Shown piece after piece: positions 1 through 8,770 of a stretch of DNA of 64,000 bases. The notes below the pieces were generated by a model. It saw only the letters and a list, made by a program, of their open reading frames with translations. It was not told where the DNA came from and ran no database searches. The DNA comes from CAADGU01 sp035444285 (lineage in GTDB: Bacteria > Chloroflexota > Anaerolineae > Promineifilales > Promineifilaceae), in the NCBI GenBank assembly GCA_035444285.1, contig DAOMOK010000005.1:186001-250000 (forward strand), read 5' to 3'. The position numbers were made by a program, and so were the translations under genes. Within the stretch, counting starts at the first letter, position 1. The number at the start of each line of letters is the position of its first letter.

Positions 1-2
1 TG

Positions 3-401
3 ACTCCTTTTGTCTACCAGACAGGTTATGTGGACACGCTGAACGAATTTGTGAACTGGCTGCTGCTGGCCGATGTGGTATTAAGTTTGCGACACCCGAC
101 CATTGGCGAAACGTCGGCAGTGGCGCTGCGGGCCATGGGGGCGGCCAAACCGCTTATTGTTTTTGACCAGGGCTGGTACAGCGAAATCCCCGATGCCGCC
201 GCGCTGAAAGTTCCCCCACTAGATGAAGCGACGCTGGTGAATGCCATGCGCCGCCTGGCGGATGACGCACTTGCACGGCAGCAAATGGGGCAGGCGGGAC
301 AAGCCTACATCCGCGCGCATTGTACGCCGGAACAGGCAGCGGCGGCCTATGCCGGCTTTATCCGCTATTTGCTGGAGAAGTATGGCCGAACCTTTCTTTA
401 G
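3..401 (+). CDS. Glycosyltransferase, GT4-like, C-terminal part (5' truncated by window)
   Basis: The frame is open from the first bases of the window, so the true start lies upstream; 132 residues are visible. They match the C-terminal Rossmann half of a GT4 retaining glycosyltransferase: a GYVD...LN stretch, a DVVLSLRHPTIGETS segment and FDQGWYSEIP, the usual pattern where a nucleotide-sugar-binding Glu sits in the GETS loop. A helical tail follows, with MGQAGQAYI and a Tyr-rich C terminus. The protein should transfer a sugar from a nucleotide donor at the inner membrane face during glycan assembly. Its last 20 nt overlap the next gene, which indicates co-expression with the glycosyltransferase and methyltransferase genes that follow. 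Exact sugar and acceptor are unknown. Confidence 0.8.
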   Translation, partial: TPFVYQTGYVDTLNEFVNWLLLADVVLSLRHPTIGETSAVALRAMGAAKPLIVFDQGWYSEIPDAAALKVPPLDEATLVNAMRRLADDALARQQMGQAGQAYIRAHCTPEQAAAAYAGFIRYLLEKYGRTFL

Positions 402-2619
402 CTGGCTGGCTTTGGGCCTGATCTTGCTGCTGGGGCTGGTTCCTGGCTGGCTGGTGGTGTGGTGGTTGGGGGAAACACGGCCGTTAGCCAACTTTGCCTG
501 GCTAGAAAAAACGTTTGTGGCTCTGACCGCCGGATTGGTCATCATGGGCTGGGTGGCAGTTTTATTGGTGGAGTTTGGCCTCTATTCATTGACCCTGCTG
601 CTCATCTGCTGGGTTGGAATCAGTTTGTTGCTGATTGTTGCCATATACAAGCGGGATGGCGCATTTGTTTTGCCCGAATTCCAATGGCGGGCGGCGTTGG
701 CGGTAAGGGAGAGTGGATGGTGGGAACGGCCGTTCTTGCTAATCTTGCTGTTGGCGGCGGGCTGGCTCTTTTTGCGCCCACACCAATACATTACCGGCGC
801 GGGTGATGCTGGTGTTTATGTCAACCTGGGAGCGCATATTGCCCAGAACGGCCGTTTGCTGGTATATGATGAGGCGCTGGCTGAATTAGACCCCACACTG
901 CGTGATGTGGTTTTGCGGCCTATCCGTAATCCGGTGGTGGCGAGCTACTTTTTGCCTGCCTTTTACGTCACCGATGTGGCAAGTGGTGAGTTAACGCCCC
1001 AGTTTTACCCGCTGCATCCGGTCTGGTATGCGGTGGCATATGGGCTGGGTGGGGTGCAAAGCGCACTGCGGCTGACCGGCTTGTGGGCGCTGCTGGCTTC
1101 GCTGGCGGTGTATCTCTTTGTGCGCCAGATCAGCCGGTGGGAAGTGGCGGCATTGGCGTTGGTGGGGTTAACGCTGAATGCGATGCAGGTATGGTTTGCC
1201 CGCTACCCTACCAGCGAGCCGTTGACACAGTTTTTGTTGTGGGCCGGGTTGTGGGCAACGGCCGTGTGGCTCACGGAGAGCCAGGCAGACCTGACAGGTT
1301 TTCTGAAACCTGTCAGGTCTTTAAGGGATCGTTCTCCGGCGCGGCTGTGGGCCGGGTTGGCCGGAGCCAGCCTGGGCAGCCTCTTCCTGGTGCGCATTGA
1401 CACGCTCTTTGTGCTGCCGGTGCTGGCGCTGGTGGTGGTGTGGCAGTGGCGGCGGCAGCAACCGGGGCTGGTCTGGTTTGCACTGCCATTGACCATCCTG
1501 GTTATCCATTCGCTGGTTCATGCGCTTTGGCAAAGTCAGCCCTACTTTTTTGATCTCTACAATTACGCCATCTTAAGCCTGACACGCGGGCAAAATGGGC
1601 TGATCGTGCTGACGCTGGTTGGCCTGACCGGTTTGGGTTTGTTTGCCTGGTTTTATGCGCCGATTATGGGCATGCTGGAAAAATACAGACGGCCGTTGCT
1701 CATCTTAAGCATTGTCTTGTTGCTGGCGCTGGCGGTGTATGGTTGGTTTGTACGGCCGTATACCGCTCCACCTCTCACCTACAATGACCTGTTTAGCGCC
1801 GGAGAACTGCCCAAATTGGACCACGAGAACCTGTTGCGGCTGGGCTGGTATCTATCGCCGTTGGGCGTCTGGTTGGGCGTGGCGGGCATCTGTTTGCTGG
1901 TGTGGCGGGTGAACTGGCAAACGGCCGTGATGCTGCTCATCACCCTCTTTTACACCCTCTTTTTCATCTGGACCATCCGCAACAACCCCACCCAAATTTA
2001 CGCCATGCGCCGCTATGTGCCTGCGACGCTGCCCCTGTTTATCGTCGGTGGCTCTTATTTGATTGGCTCGCTTTTTTTTCGTAATCCGTTACCCTTTATC
2101 CGTAAGCCGATCACCGATCACCGATTACGGATTACCGATTACGGATTACCGATCACGGCCGTCCTCCTTGCCCTACTCTGGCTCGGCAGCATGGCCTGGT
2201 CAGCGCGTGGTTTTATCAGCCGGGTGGATTATGTGGGGCTGCCGGAACAGGTGGCGGCGCTGGCAGCACAACTGGACGAAAACGCTGTCATTTTGTGGAA
2301 TGACCAGAGTGTCATTGGCCTGGGGGATCAATTGGGTGCGCCATTAAAATTTCAGTATGGGATTGAACCGCTTATTTTGCGCAATTTAGAAGCGCTGGAT
2401 GAGACCGCATTGGTCAATGCCATTAAAGAGTGGCAAAATAGCGGGCGCGCTGTCTACTGGGTTGGCGACCCGACCTGGTTGGAAGCACAGCAGATGCCTT
2501 TCCACGAAACCAGCGTGACCATTACCAGCGATTATTTAGAAGCAACGACAGAGCGTAAACCAACGGCTATCGTGCCCCTTGTCTGGTCTTTGCGCCTGTC
2601 AAAAGTAGAAAATCCTTGA
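382..2619 (+). CDS. Polytopic membrane protein, GT39/GT83-like glycosyltransferase
   Basis: 745 residues. I chose the ATG at 382, which overlaps the previous gene by 20 nt and begins MAEPFFSWLALG, a first membrane helix. About a dozen hydrophobic segments follow. The ITGAGDAGVYVNLG stretch near residue 135 resembles the first extracytoplasmic loop of lipid-linked-sugar-dependent transferases (PMT/ArnT type), where an Asp is catalytic; this is similarity of pattern, not proof. A soluble C-terminal domain of about 150 residues ends the protein. Two repeat sequences that are intergenic elsewhere lie in frame inside it: a palindrome at 1287-1320, read as DLTGFLKPVRSL, and a tandem repeat at 2080-2156, read as ITDHRLRITDYGLPIT. 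Both fall between membrane segments and keep the frame. It could instead be an unspecified membrane protein of the glycan locus. Confidence 0.75.
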   Translation: MAEPFFSWLALGLILLLGLVPGWLVVWWLGETRPLANFAWLEKTFVALTAGLVIMGWVAVLLVEFGLYSLTLLLICWVGISLLLIVAIYKRDGAFVLPEFQWRAALAVRESGWWERPFLLILLLAAGWLFLRPHQYITGAGDAGVYVNLGAHIAQNGRLLVYDEALAELDPTLRDVVLRPIRNPVVASYFLPAFYVTDVASGELTPQFYPLHPVWYAVAYGLGGVQSALRLTGLWALLASLAVYLFVRQISRWEVAALALVGLTLNAMQVWFARYPTSEPLTQFLLWAGLWATAVWLTESQADLTGFLKPVRSLRDRSPARLWAGLAGASLGSLFLVRIDTLFVLPVLALVVVWQWRRQQPGLVWFALPLTILVIHSLVHALWQSQPYFFDLYNYAILSLTRGQNGLIVLTLVGLTGLGLFAWFYAPIMGMLEKYRRPLLILSIVLLLALAVYGWFVRPYTAPPLTYNDLFSAGELPKLDHENLLRLGWYLSPLGVWLGVAGICLLVWRVNWQTAVMLLITLFYTLFFIWTIRNNPTQIYAMRRYVPATLPLFIVGGSYLIGSLFFRNPLPFIRKPITDHRLRITDYGLPITAVLLALLWLGSMAWSARGFISRVDYVGLPEQVAALAAQLDENAVILWNDQSVIGLGDQLGAPLKFQYGIEPLILRNLEALDETALVNAIKEWQNSGRAVYWVGDPTWLEAQQMPFHETSVTITSDYLEATTERKPTAIVPLVWSLRLSKVENP
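1287..1320. repeat. Palindromic repeat, family A (AGACC-TGACA-GGTTT), inside a gene
   Basis: The 5' arm AGACCTGACAGGTTT pairs with the 3' arm AAACCTGTCAGGTCT around a short loop. The same element is intergenic at 13755-13787 and 32378-32410. Here it is in frame within the membrane protein gene and adds no stop. Confidence 0.9.
2080..2156. repeat. Tandem ATTACCGATTACGG repeat (family D) inside a gene
   Basis: Degenerate copies of a seven-base unit (CCGATTA, GGATTAC and variants) run through the 3' third of the membrane protein gene and are translated as ITDHRLRITDYGLPIT. The same unit builds intergenic hairpins at 3089-3149 and 55082-55158. Confidence 0.85.
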
Positions 2620-2710
2620 AATCCGCAAAGAACGCGAATGTTTGTAGCAGGCGATTTATCGCCTTCTGACGGCATGAAAATGCCGGCTACAAGCTATTTT
2701 CAAAGCAGGA

Positions 2711-3100
2711 ATGATGAACGAGACCGAGGCAATAGAAGAGATCAATATCGAAGCAATTATGCAAGACATCCGCCAGCAGATTTTGGCGAAAAAAGACCTG
2801 GCACGCCCAGATCGGGGGCCAATCGTCAGTTTATCTGGCAAACGGCTATCGCCTGAATTTTACGAACATCTTTACCAGGCCAGCCTGGTATATGACCAGA
2901 CCGACGTGAAACTGTACGTAACTCCGGTGAATGTGCCGCTTATCGGCGGCTTGTTGCAGCGCATTCGCCAGATGTTGCATGAACTGGTTGTGTATTATGT
3001 TAACAAGCAGGCGGCCGAACAAATCCAGTTCAACGCGCACATCCTCCGGGCTGTCAGCCTGTTGGCGCAGGAATTGGAGGCGGAGGAGCGTAATCCGTAA
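2711..3100 (+). CDS. Small conserved hypothetical protein of the glycan locus
   Basis: 129 residues, starting ATGATG after an AGGA ribosome-binding site. The N terminus is acidic (ETEAIEEINIEAIMQDI) and followed by QQILAKKDL; the rest is amphipathic and helical, with no signal peptide and no transmembrane helix long enough to be convincing. A segment around residues 70-95 (VPLIGGLLQRIRQMLHELVVYY) resembles a membrane-associating helix. I recognise no catalytic motif. The position between a membrane glycosyltransferase-like gene and a run of GT4 genes suggests an accessory role such as membrane docking of transferases, which is inference. The last residues RNP and the stop codon are read from the hairpin repeat at 3089-3149. 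Confidence 0.65.
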   Translation: MMNETEAIEEINIEAIMQDIRQQILAKKDLARPDRGPIVSLSGKRLSPEFYEHLYQASLVYDQTDVKLYVTPVNVPLIGGLLQRIRQMLHELVVYYVNKQAAEQIQFNAHILRAVSLLAQELEAEERNP

Positions 3101-3149
3101 TCCGTAAACCATCGGTTTACGGATTACGAATCACGGATTACGGATTACG
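3089..3149. repeat. Intergenic hairpin repeat, family D
   Basis: The 5' arm holds two GTAATCC units, the centre is TTTACGG-like, and the 3' arm holds three GGATTACG units, so the strand folds on itself. It supplies the stop of the upstream gene and ends directly at the ATG of the next one. Confidence 0.85.
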
Positions 3150-4364
3150 ATGAAGCTCGCCTTTGTTGTTCCCTGGTACGGCCGTGACATTCCCGGCGGC
3201 GCAGAAGCCGAAACACGGCGCACGGCCGTGCATTTGCAGCAGGCCGGTTTTGCGGTGGAAATCCTGACCACCTGCTTGCGTGACCTGTACAGCGATTGGG
3301 GCACAAATTACCATAAACCAGGCCTGACTAACGAGGATGGCCTGCCGGTGCGCCGGTTTGCCGTGCAAAAACGGGATAAAGCGGCTTTCGACCAGATAAA
3401 CCAGCGGCTCATGCGGGGCACGGCCGTTACTCCCGCTGAAGAAGAGATTTTCCACCGGGAAATGTTCCGTTGCCCGGATTTGTATGCGTATCTGGCGCAG
3501 CATCAGGACGAATACCTGTACATTTTCATCCCCTATATGTTTGCCAGCACCGCGTTTGGGGCGCAAATTTGCCCGGCGCACAGCCTGATGATCCCCTGCC
3601 TGCACGACGAAGGGTACGCCCGCCTGCACATTCACCAACAAACCATCCCCCGCGTGCGAGCACTGCTCTTTTATGCTCACGCCGAACGGGTGCTGGCCGA
3701 CCGACTATTCCCGGCTGAAAATGGTCAGATTCGCACAGTCATTGGTGGCGGCGTGGATACTGATTGGCAGGGCGACGGCCGTCGCTTTCGTCAAAAATAT
3801 AATCTGGGTGACACGCCTGTCGTGCTGTATGCCGGCCGCCGTGAACCGGGCAAAAATACGCCGCTGCTGCTGCATTATTGGGCGCAATATAGTCGGCAAA
3901 CAGCCCACCCGGCGCGGCTGGTTCTGATTGGCCCCGGACAGGTGACGATTCCCGCTGAAGCCCGCGATTCGGTGCTAGATTTGGGTTTTGTCCCGGCACA
4001 GGACAAATATGACGCTTACGCGGCGGCGGATGTTTTTTGTATGCCCTCTGTACATGAAAGTTTTTCCATTGTCATCATGGAAAGCTGGTTGGCGGGCACG
4101 CCGGTGCTGGTGCATGGTGACTGTGCCGTGACACGTGAGCATTGCACGCAGGCTAACGGCGGGCTGTACTTTAGCAATTACCCGGAATTTGCGGCTACGT
4201 TGGATTTTTTGTTGGCGCACCGGGACACGGCCGTGACCCTCGGCCAACAAGGCCGCCGCTACGTGATGCAAAATTTTCAATGGGAAGCGGTGATTGGCCG
4301 GTACACGGCCGTGATTCAAGCGATTGTGGAGGAAGAAAAACGAACACACTATCATGTTTCCTAA
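3150..4364 (+). CDS. Glycosyltransferase family 4
   Basis: 404 residues. The N-terminal Rossmann half begins MKLAFVVPWYGRDIPGGAEAE, with the glycine-rich acceptor-side loop typical of GT4. The C-terminal half carries LYAGRREPGKN, the donor phosphate-binding region, and the E-x7-E motif HESFSIVIMESWLAG. It is expected to move a hexose-type residue from a nucleotide sugar to a lipid-linked glycan in the cytoplasm. The downstream gene start overlaps its 3' end by 11 nt. It is a close paralogue in layout of the transferase at 6680-7861: both end with NGGLY-S-Y-EFAA and share a CAVTR segment after the catalytic motif. The start ATG at 3150 abuts a hairpin repeat, with no strong ribosome-binding site visible outside that repeat. 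Confidence 0.88.
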   Translation: MKLAFVVPWYGRDIPGGAEAETRRTAVHLQQAGFAVEILTTCLRDLYSDWGTNYHKPGLTNEDGLPVRRFAVQKRDKAAFDQINQRLMRGTAVTPAEEEIFHREMFRCPDLYAYLAQHQDEYLYIFIPYMFASTAFGAQICPAHSLMIPCLHDEGYARLHIHQQTIPRVRALLFYAHAERVLADRLFPAENGQIRTVIGGGVDTDWQGDGRRFRQKYNLGDTPVVLYAGRREPGKNTPLLLHYWAQYSRQTAHPARLVLIGPGQVTIPAEARDSVLDLGFVPAQDKYDAYAAADVFCMPSVHESFSIVIMESWLAGTPVLVHGDCAVTREHCTQANGGLYFSNYPEFAATLDFLLAHRDTAVTLGQQGRRYVMQNFQWEAVIGRYTAVIQAIVEEEKRTHYHVS

Positions 4365-5430
4365 AACCATTCACATTATGACCGCCGGGTTGACGCCGGG
4401 CGACGCCGTGAGCAACTTTGCCCTTAGCAGCGGCCGTTTGCTGCGCGAAGCGGGTGTTCAGGTTTATGTGTACGCCGATCACATCGCCCCAGCCCTGGCC
4501 AGCCAGGCGCGCCATTCCCGTTTTTACCCCAATACAGGTCAGGATTTCCTCTGGTTCCATTATTCCATTTATGCCGACAATGTGGAACTGGCCCTCAACA
4601 GCCGCGATGTCAAAATGCTGGATTTTCACGGCATTTGCCCACCGCGCCTCTTTGCCGGACAAAATGAACACCTGGCCTTTCTTTGCCAGCAAGGACTGGA
4701 TGTGCTGCCCACGCTGCATGACCGCTTTGATCACTACGTCGTCCACAGCGAATACAGCCGGGAGTGGTTGGAAAGCCTGAATTTTCCCGCCGCCAACATC
4801 CACAAGATTTTTTATTGCATTGATACCTCCCAGTTTACCGGCGCGGATGCGGCGTTGATGACCACTTTAGGTCAATTGGAATACTTCCTCATGGTGGGGC
4901 GTATCGTGCCCCAAAAGGATGTGCTGGCGCTGGTGGAGATTTTCAGCCACATCAACCGGGCCAGACCTAATACGGTGCTAATCCTGGTGGGCACACGCCA
5001 GCAAACGGGCAAATACCAGCAGCAAATTGAGGCGCTGATTAGCCAGAAAGGGCTGCAAAACCGGGTTCTCTTCACCGACCAGGTGAACAACCCGGCGGTG
5101 TTGGAGGCGCTGTTTCGCCAGGCGCGGCTGCTGTTTGTCACCTCGGAGTGGGAGAGTTTTTGTGTGCCGGTGGCGGAGTCATTGTATTTTGGCACGCCCA
5201 CGGCCGTCCACCATGTCCCTCCCTTGCCCGAAGTCGCCGGCCCTGCCGGGCTGGTCTTTGACAAAGCCGCCCCCCAGGCGGCAGCGGCGCAGGTGTTGGA
5301 CTTGTTGGCCGATGACGGCCGTTACCAGGAAATGCGCCAGGCAGCCCCCATTTGGGCAGCGCAGTACAGTGATGCGGCGCTGGCAGAAAATCTGAAACAG
5401 CTTTTTAGTCGCATAGGATTGTCATTCTGA
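4354..5430 (+). CDS. Glycosyltransferase family 4
   Basis: 358 residues from the ATG at 4354 (MFPKTIHIMTAGLTPGD), chosen because it gives the usual short first beta strand; the same frame is open 10 codons further up. GT4 features are the VGRIVPQKD segment and the E-x7-E motif WESFCVPVAESLYFG, followed by the conserved HHVPPLPEVAG loop. The N-terminal half has the DFHGICP and HSEYSREWL segments often seen in transferases that extend O-antigen or spore-coat-like glycans. It overlaps the preceding transferase gene by 11 nt. The 3' end is followed by a long composite repeat. Substrate is not predictable from sequence alone. Confidence 0.87.
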   Translation: MFPKTIHIMTAGLTPGDAVSNFALSSGRLLREAGVQVYVYADHIAPALASQARHSRFYPNTGQDFLWFHYSIYADNVELALNSRDVKMLDFHGICPPRLFAGQNEHLAFLCQQGLDVLPTLHDRFDHYVVHSEYSREWLESLNFPAANIHKIFYCIDTSQFTGADAALMTTLGQLEYFLMVGRIVPQKDVLALVEIFSHINRARPNTVLILVGTRQQTGKYQQQIEALISQKGLQNRVLFTDQVNNPAVLEALFRQARLLFVTSEWESFCVPVAESLYFGTPTAVHHVPPLPEVAGPAGLVFDKAAPQAAAAQVLDLLADDGRYQEMRQAAPIWAAQYSDAALAENLKQLFSRIGLSF

Positions 5431-5590
5431 ACGAAGCGGAGTGAAGTGAAGAATCTCATACACCATGTAGGGATTCCTCACTCCGAAGACTTCGTTACGA
5501 AGAAAGTTGTCATTTCGAGATCTTCCGAGAAATCCCTACATGGTGACAATTACCAGGGATTCCTCCTCGAAGACTCGTCGGAATGACACG
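5418..5590. repeat. Composite intergenic repeat, family H (GTCATTCTGAACGAAG type)
   Basis: The stretch begins TTGTCATTCTGAACGAAG, runs through GTGAAGTGAAGAATC and GTAGGGATTCCTC, then repeats in inverted order with TCGTCGGAATGACA at the far end. It overlaps the last codons of the upstream transferase. A shorter related piece, TTTCTGAACGAGG, is present near 55249. Confidence 0.8.
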
Positions 5591-5600
5591 ATGGGACGAG

Positions 5601-6683
5601 ATGAAAGAGGAATTGTTGGATTTGATTTGTTGCCCGGCCTGCCAGCAAAGGCTGACGGCCGTGACCCATGAACGGCACGAACCGGAAATCTGGACGGGCG
5701 AGTTGGTTTGTATCGGCTGCACGGCCGTTTACCCGATTGAGAACGGGATGCCACGCCTGTACGTGAATGATGAACGCTGGCAGCCCAAAGCCGCCGAAGC
5801 CGAAGGGTGGGTCACCTACCACAAAGATTTAGGCATTTATGAAGTGCAAGAAAATGCCGTAGATTTGCAAATTCCTTATTACCCGGAAGAACCGTGGCGC
5901 AGCGTGGCCCGCTCCTTTGATATAGCGCTGCAAGAATTAAAGCTGACCGGCCAGGAAACCATTCTGGATTTGGGCGCGGGGCGGGGCTGGGCCGCCAAAC
6001 AATTCGCCCTGCGGGGCTGCCGGGTGGTGGCGCTGGATGTGGTCGCCGACGAAAACGTGGGCTTGGGCCGCGCCCGCGCCCTCATGGATGACGCCGGCGC
6101 CTATTTTGACCGGCTCATTGGCGATGGCGAAAATCTGCCCTTATTCCCAGAGCAGTTTGATCTGGTTTTTTGTGCAGCGGCGCTGCACCACTGCGCCAAT
6201 CTACCGCTGCTGCTGCAAAATATCGGCCGGGTGCTGAAACCGGGTGGGCGGTTGTGCGCCATCAATGAACCTTGTCGCCCGGTGATAGAAAGCGAGCAAA
6301 GTTTATTAACACGTCATGCAGCCCACGAATTGGCGGTGGGTATTGTGGAAACGCGGCCTGATTGGCCTGCTTATGAACGGGCAATTGAAGGGACCGAACT
6401 GCGGGTAACGGCCGTATGCCCGGCACACGCTTATCATATGGACGAAGAAAACCTGCGCTTGTGGAGCGCGGTGTTAGGTGTGGTTCGCCCGCATTGGCGG
6501 CAACGTCCAGTAAGACGCCAATTGGTAAGCTGGTACCGGTATGGTGGCCGCCGCCTGGCAGCCTTAGTCAGAGGCGCGCGTGTACCAGTGGCTGATGGCC
6601 CGGATGAATGGCAGCGGATGGCTACGGCCGTACTGTTGTGGGTTGGCGGGGAAATGTTCTTGATGGCAGAGAAACGGCCGTGA
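5601..6683 (+). CDS. Trm112-like zinc domain plus SAM-dependent methyltransferase
   Basis: 360 residues from ATG 5601 (MKEELLDLICCPACQQRL); another ATG lies six codons upstream inside the repeat. Residues 1-50 form a Trm112-like zinc ribbon with CCPxC and a second Cys pair at LVCIGCTAVYPIENGMP. A class I methyltransferase follows: motif I ILDLGAGRGWAAKQFA, the acidic motif VVALDV, and a post-motif FDLVFCAAALHHC. Such fusions occur in surface-polysaccharide loci and in small-molecule methylation. The context suggests methylation of a sugar or glycan chain terminus. Its stop overlaps the GTG start of the next transferase (GTGA), implying translational coupling. Confidence 0.85.
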   Translation: MKEELLDLICCPACQQRLTAVTHERHEPEIWTGELVCIGCTAVYPIENGMPRLYVNDERWQPKAAEAEGWVTYHKDLGIYEVQENAVDLQIPYYPEEPWRSVARSFDIALQELKLTGQETILDLGAGRGWAAKQFALRGCRVVALDVVADENVGLGRARALMDDAGAYFDRLIGDGENLPLFPEQFDLVFCAAALHHCANLPLLLQNIGRVLKPGGRLCAINEPCRPVIESEQSLLTRHAAHELAVGIVETRPDWPAYERAIEGTELRVTAVCPAHAYHMDEENLRLWSAVLGVVRPHWRQRPVRRQLVSWYRYGGRRLAALVRGARVPVADGPDEWQRMATAVLLWVGGEMFLMAEKRP

Positions 6684-7861
6684 AACCTTTACGCATTGGC
6701 ATTGTGGTGCAGCGGTACGGCTTGGAAGTGTTGGGGGGGGCAGAAGACGCCGCCCGCGCCCTGGCCGAACAGCTCACGGCGTTGGCGGAGGTGCATGTCA
6801 TCACCACCTGCGCCACGCAATATACCACCTGGGCTTCTGTTTACCCACCCGGCGTCAGTGAATTGAATGGCGTGATGGTGCATCGTTTTCCGGTGGATCA
6901 GCCGCGGGATTGGGAAAAGGCAGTAGCCGTGGACGGCCGTTTCTGGCAGAAAGAACATACGCTAGAGCAAGAAATGGATTGGATCCGGCAAAATGGCCCC
7001 TATTCCACCCCGCTCTTCCAGTTTATCTATCAGTCCGAACCGAACTTTGACGTATTCATTTTCTTCACCTATCTCTATGCCACCACCTTTTTTGGACTGC
7101 CGCTGGTGGCCCATAAGGCAATTTTTGTGCCTACGGCGCATGATGAGCCGTTTTTACGCGCCGATGCCTTCCGCGTCTTGTTCCACCTGCCACGCCATGT
7201 GGTTTACCTGACTGACGCGGAACGGGTGATTGTGCAGCGGGTGACGGGTAACGGCCGTGTACCGTCTACCATTGCCGCCCTGGGTTTTTCCGCGCCAGCA
7301 GGTGTCTCTGGGGATCGTTTCCGCCAGAAGTATGGCATTACCGGTGACTTTTTGCTCTATGGCGGGCGTATTGCTAGGGCTAAGAATGTGCCACAGTTGT
7401 TGGACTATTTTCAGCAATATCGTCAGGAACAGGATACTCCCGACCTCAAATTGGTGCTGATGGGCAGCCCGGATTTTACGGTACCACCCCACCCGGATAT
7501 TATTCCCATCGGTTTTGTGTCCGAACAAGACAAGTTTGATGCCCTGCAAGCGGCTACGGCCGTTATCCAACCCTCCCGCTTTGAAAGCCTGTCTATCATT
7601 ATTTTGCAGGCGTGGCTGGTGGGCACGGCCGTTGTCGTGGACGCCCACTGTGCCGTCACCCGCCAGCAGTGCCAGCGCAGCAACGGCGGTTTGTATTACA
7701 GCAGCTACGATGAATTTGCCGCCATTCTGAATCGCCTGCTAGCCTCGCCCGATTTACGGGTTGCTCTAGGCCGCCAGGGAAAACAGTTCACCCAGGCCAC
7801 CTATAACTGGGAAACGATCCTCTGCCAATACCAGGCCATCTTTAGCGAGGTGATCACATGA
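6680..7861 (+). CDS. Glycosyltransferase family 4 with altered E-x7-E motif
   Basis: 393 residues from the GTG at 6680, which overlaps the upstream stop as GTGA and gives MKPLRIGIVVQRYGLEVLGG, the expected first strand. It is colinear with the transferase at 3150-4364. The catalytic-loop motif reads ESLSIIILQAW, so the second Glu of E-x7-E is Gln; in GT4 enzymes this residue contacts the donor ribose and is usually, though not always, Glu. The LLYGGRIARAKN donor-binding segment is intact. It overlaps the next gene by 4 nt (ATGA). A sugar-transfer role is likely; a reduced-activity or accessory role is possible given the substitution. Confidence 0.85.
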   Translation: MKPLRIGIVVQRYGLEVLGGAEDAARALAEQLTALAEVHVITTCATQYTTWASVYPPGVSELNGVMVHRFPVDQPRDWEKAVAVDGRFWQKEHTLEQEMDWIRQNGPYSTPLFQFIYQSEPNFDVFIFFTYLYATTFFGLPLVAHKAIFVPTAHDEPFLRADAFRVLFHLPRHVVYLTDAERVIVQRVTGNGRVPSTIAALGFSAPAGVSGDRFRQKYGITGDFLLYGGRIARAKNVPQLLDYFQQYRQEQDTPDLKLVLMGSPDFTVPPHPDIIPIGFVSEQDKFDALQAATAVIQPSRFESLSIIILQAWLVGTAVVVDAHCAVTRQQCQRSNGGLYYSSYDEFAAILNRLLASPDLRVALGRQGKQFTQATYNWETILCQYQAIFSEVIT

Positions 7862-8739
7862 TCTCTTCCCCACCACAAACAGTTATCTTTTTGCACATCC
7901 CCAAAACGGCCGGCACCACCCTGTACCATTTGTTAGGGCGGCAATTTCCTCCTGGGCATTTTTACATCATGCCCAATGTGCCCCAAAATTTACCGCACTT
8001 CCAGGCCTTGCCGCCTGAACAAAAGGCGCCTATTTACCTGATTGCCGGGCATTTTAGTTATGGCATCCACCAATACTTACCGCAGCCGGCCACTTACTTC
8101 ACCATTTTGCGCCAACCGCGTGACCTGGTTATTTCTTACTTCTATTATCTGCGTAATTCTGTCGCGCACCCGCATTTCCATCTGGCAAAATCTATGAGCC
8201 TGCCTGAGTTTATAGAAAATCGCATTGATCTGAATATGAGTAACATGCAAACACGCATGTTGGCAGGTCGGCCCAGTTACGGCGATTATTATGAATGTAC
8301 GCCAGATGATTTGGAAGCTGCCAAAGAAAACCTGCGCCAATCCTTTACCGTTGTCGGCCTTACCGAGCGATTTGATGAAACGTTGTTGTTGCTGCAAAAG
8401 GCATTTGGTTGGCAAAACCTGTACTATGCGCGTATGAATGTCACCCGTAAAAAACCATCCCACAGCGATTTATCATCTGATGTGATGCAGTCCATTGCTC
8501 AGGTCAACCAGCTTGATGAGGCGTTATATCGTTTTGCCGCCACGCTTTTTGCCGACCAGGTGGCCCAACAAAGCCCCGACTTTAACAAGCAGGTGCTTGC
8601 CTTTCAACGAAGAAATCAGTGGCTCTATCCGTTTCGCTATAGTATTTGGCAAGCCCGACGGCAAAGTTGGCTGTGGCGGCACAATGCCAGCTTTTTGGTA
8701 CATGATCTTTACGTGCGCGCACGCAACAGACTCCTCTGA
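7858..8739 (+). CDS. Sulfotransferase family 2-like protein
   Basis: 293 residues. The N terminus VIFLHIPKTAGTTLYHLL is the 5'-phosphosulfate (PAPS) loop of the Sulfotransfer_2 family, in which HIPKTAGTT is diagnostic. A second family landmark, YFTILRQPRDLVISYFYYL, matches the 3'-phosphate-binding Arg/Ser region, and LTERFDETLLLLQKAFGW is the conserved late helix. Members transfer sulfate from PAPS to carbohydrate hydroxyls. There is no signal peptide, so it would act in the cytoplasm on nucleotide- or lipid-linked sugar. It overlaps the upstream transferase by 4 nt and is followed by a paralogue, so the locus probably installs sulfate at two positions. Confidence 0.86.
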   Translation: MISSPPQTVIFLHIPKTAGTTLYHLLGRQFPPGHFYIMPNVPQNLPHFQALPPEQKAPIYLIAGHFSYGIHQYLPQPATYFTILRQPRDLVISYFYYLRNSVAHPHFHLAKSMSLPEFIENRIDLNMSNMQTRMLAGRPSYGDYYECTPDDLEAAKENLRQSFTVVGLTERFDETLLLLQKAFGWQNLYYARMNVTRKKPSHSDLSSDVMQSIAQVNQLDEALYRFAATLFADQVAQQSPDFNKQVLAFQRRNQWLYPFRYSIWQARRQSWLWRHNASFLVHDLYVRARNRLL

Positions 8740-8770
8740 ATTGTGACGCGATGTATATTGAGGTTTTGCC

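Larger units (their letters stand above)
477..2162. repeat. Cluster of the iterated palindrome ACGGCCGT
   Basis: Eight copies of ACGGCCGT can be read here, starting at 477, 726, 848, 1258, 1689, 1752, 1921 and 2155. The same octamer recurs in nearly every gene and many gaps of the window on both sides of strand switches. In coding DNA it is read as Thr-Ala-Val, as Asp/Asn/His-Gly-Arg, or as Arg-Pro, depending on frame. It is self-complementary and contains the CGGCCG core. Confidence 0.9.
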
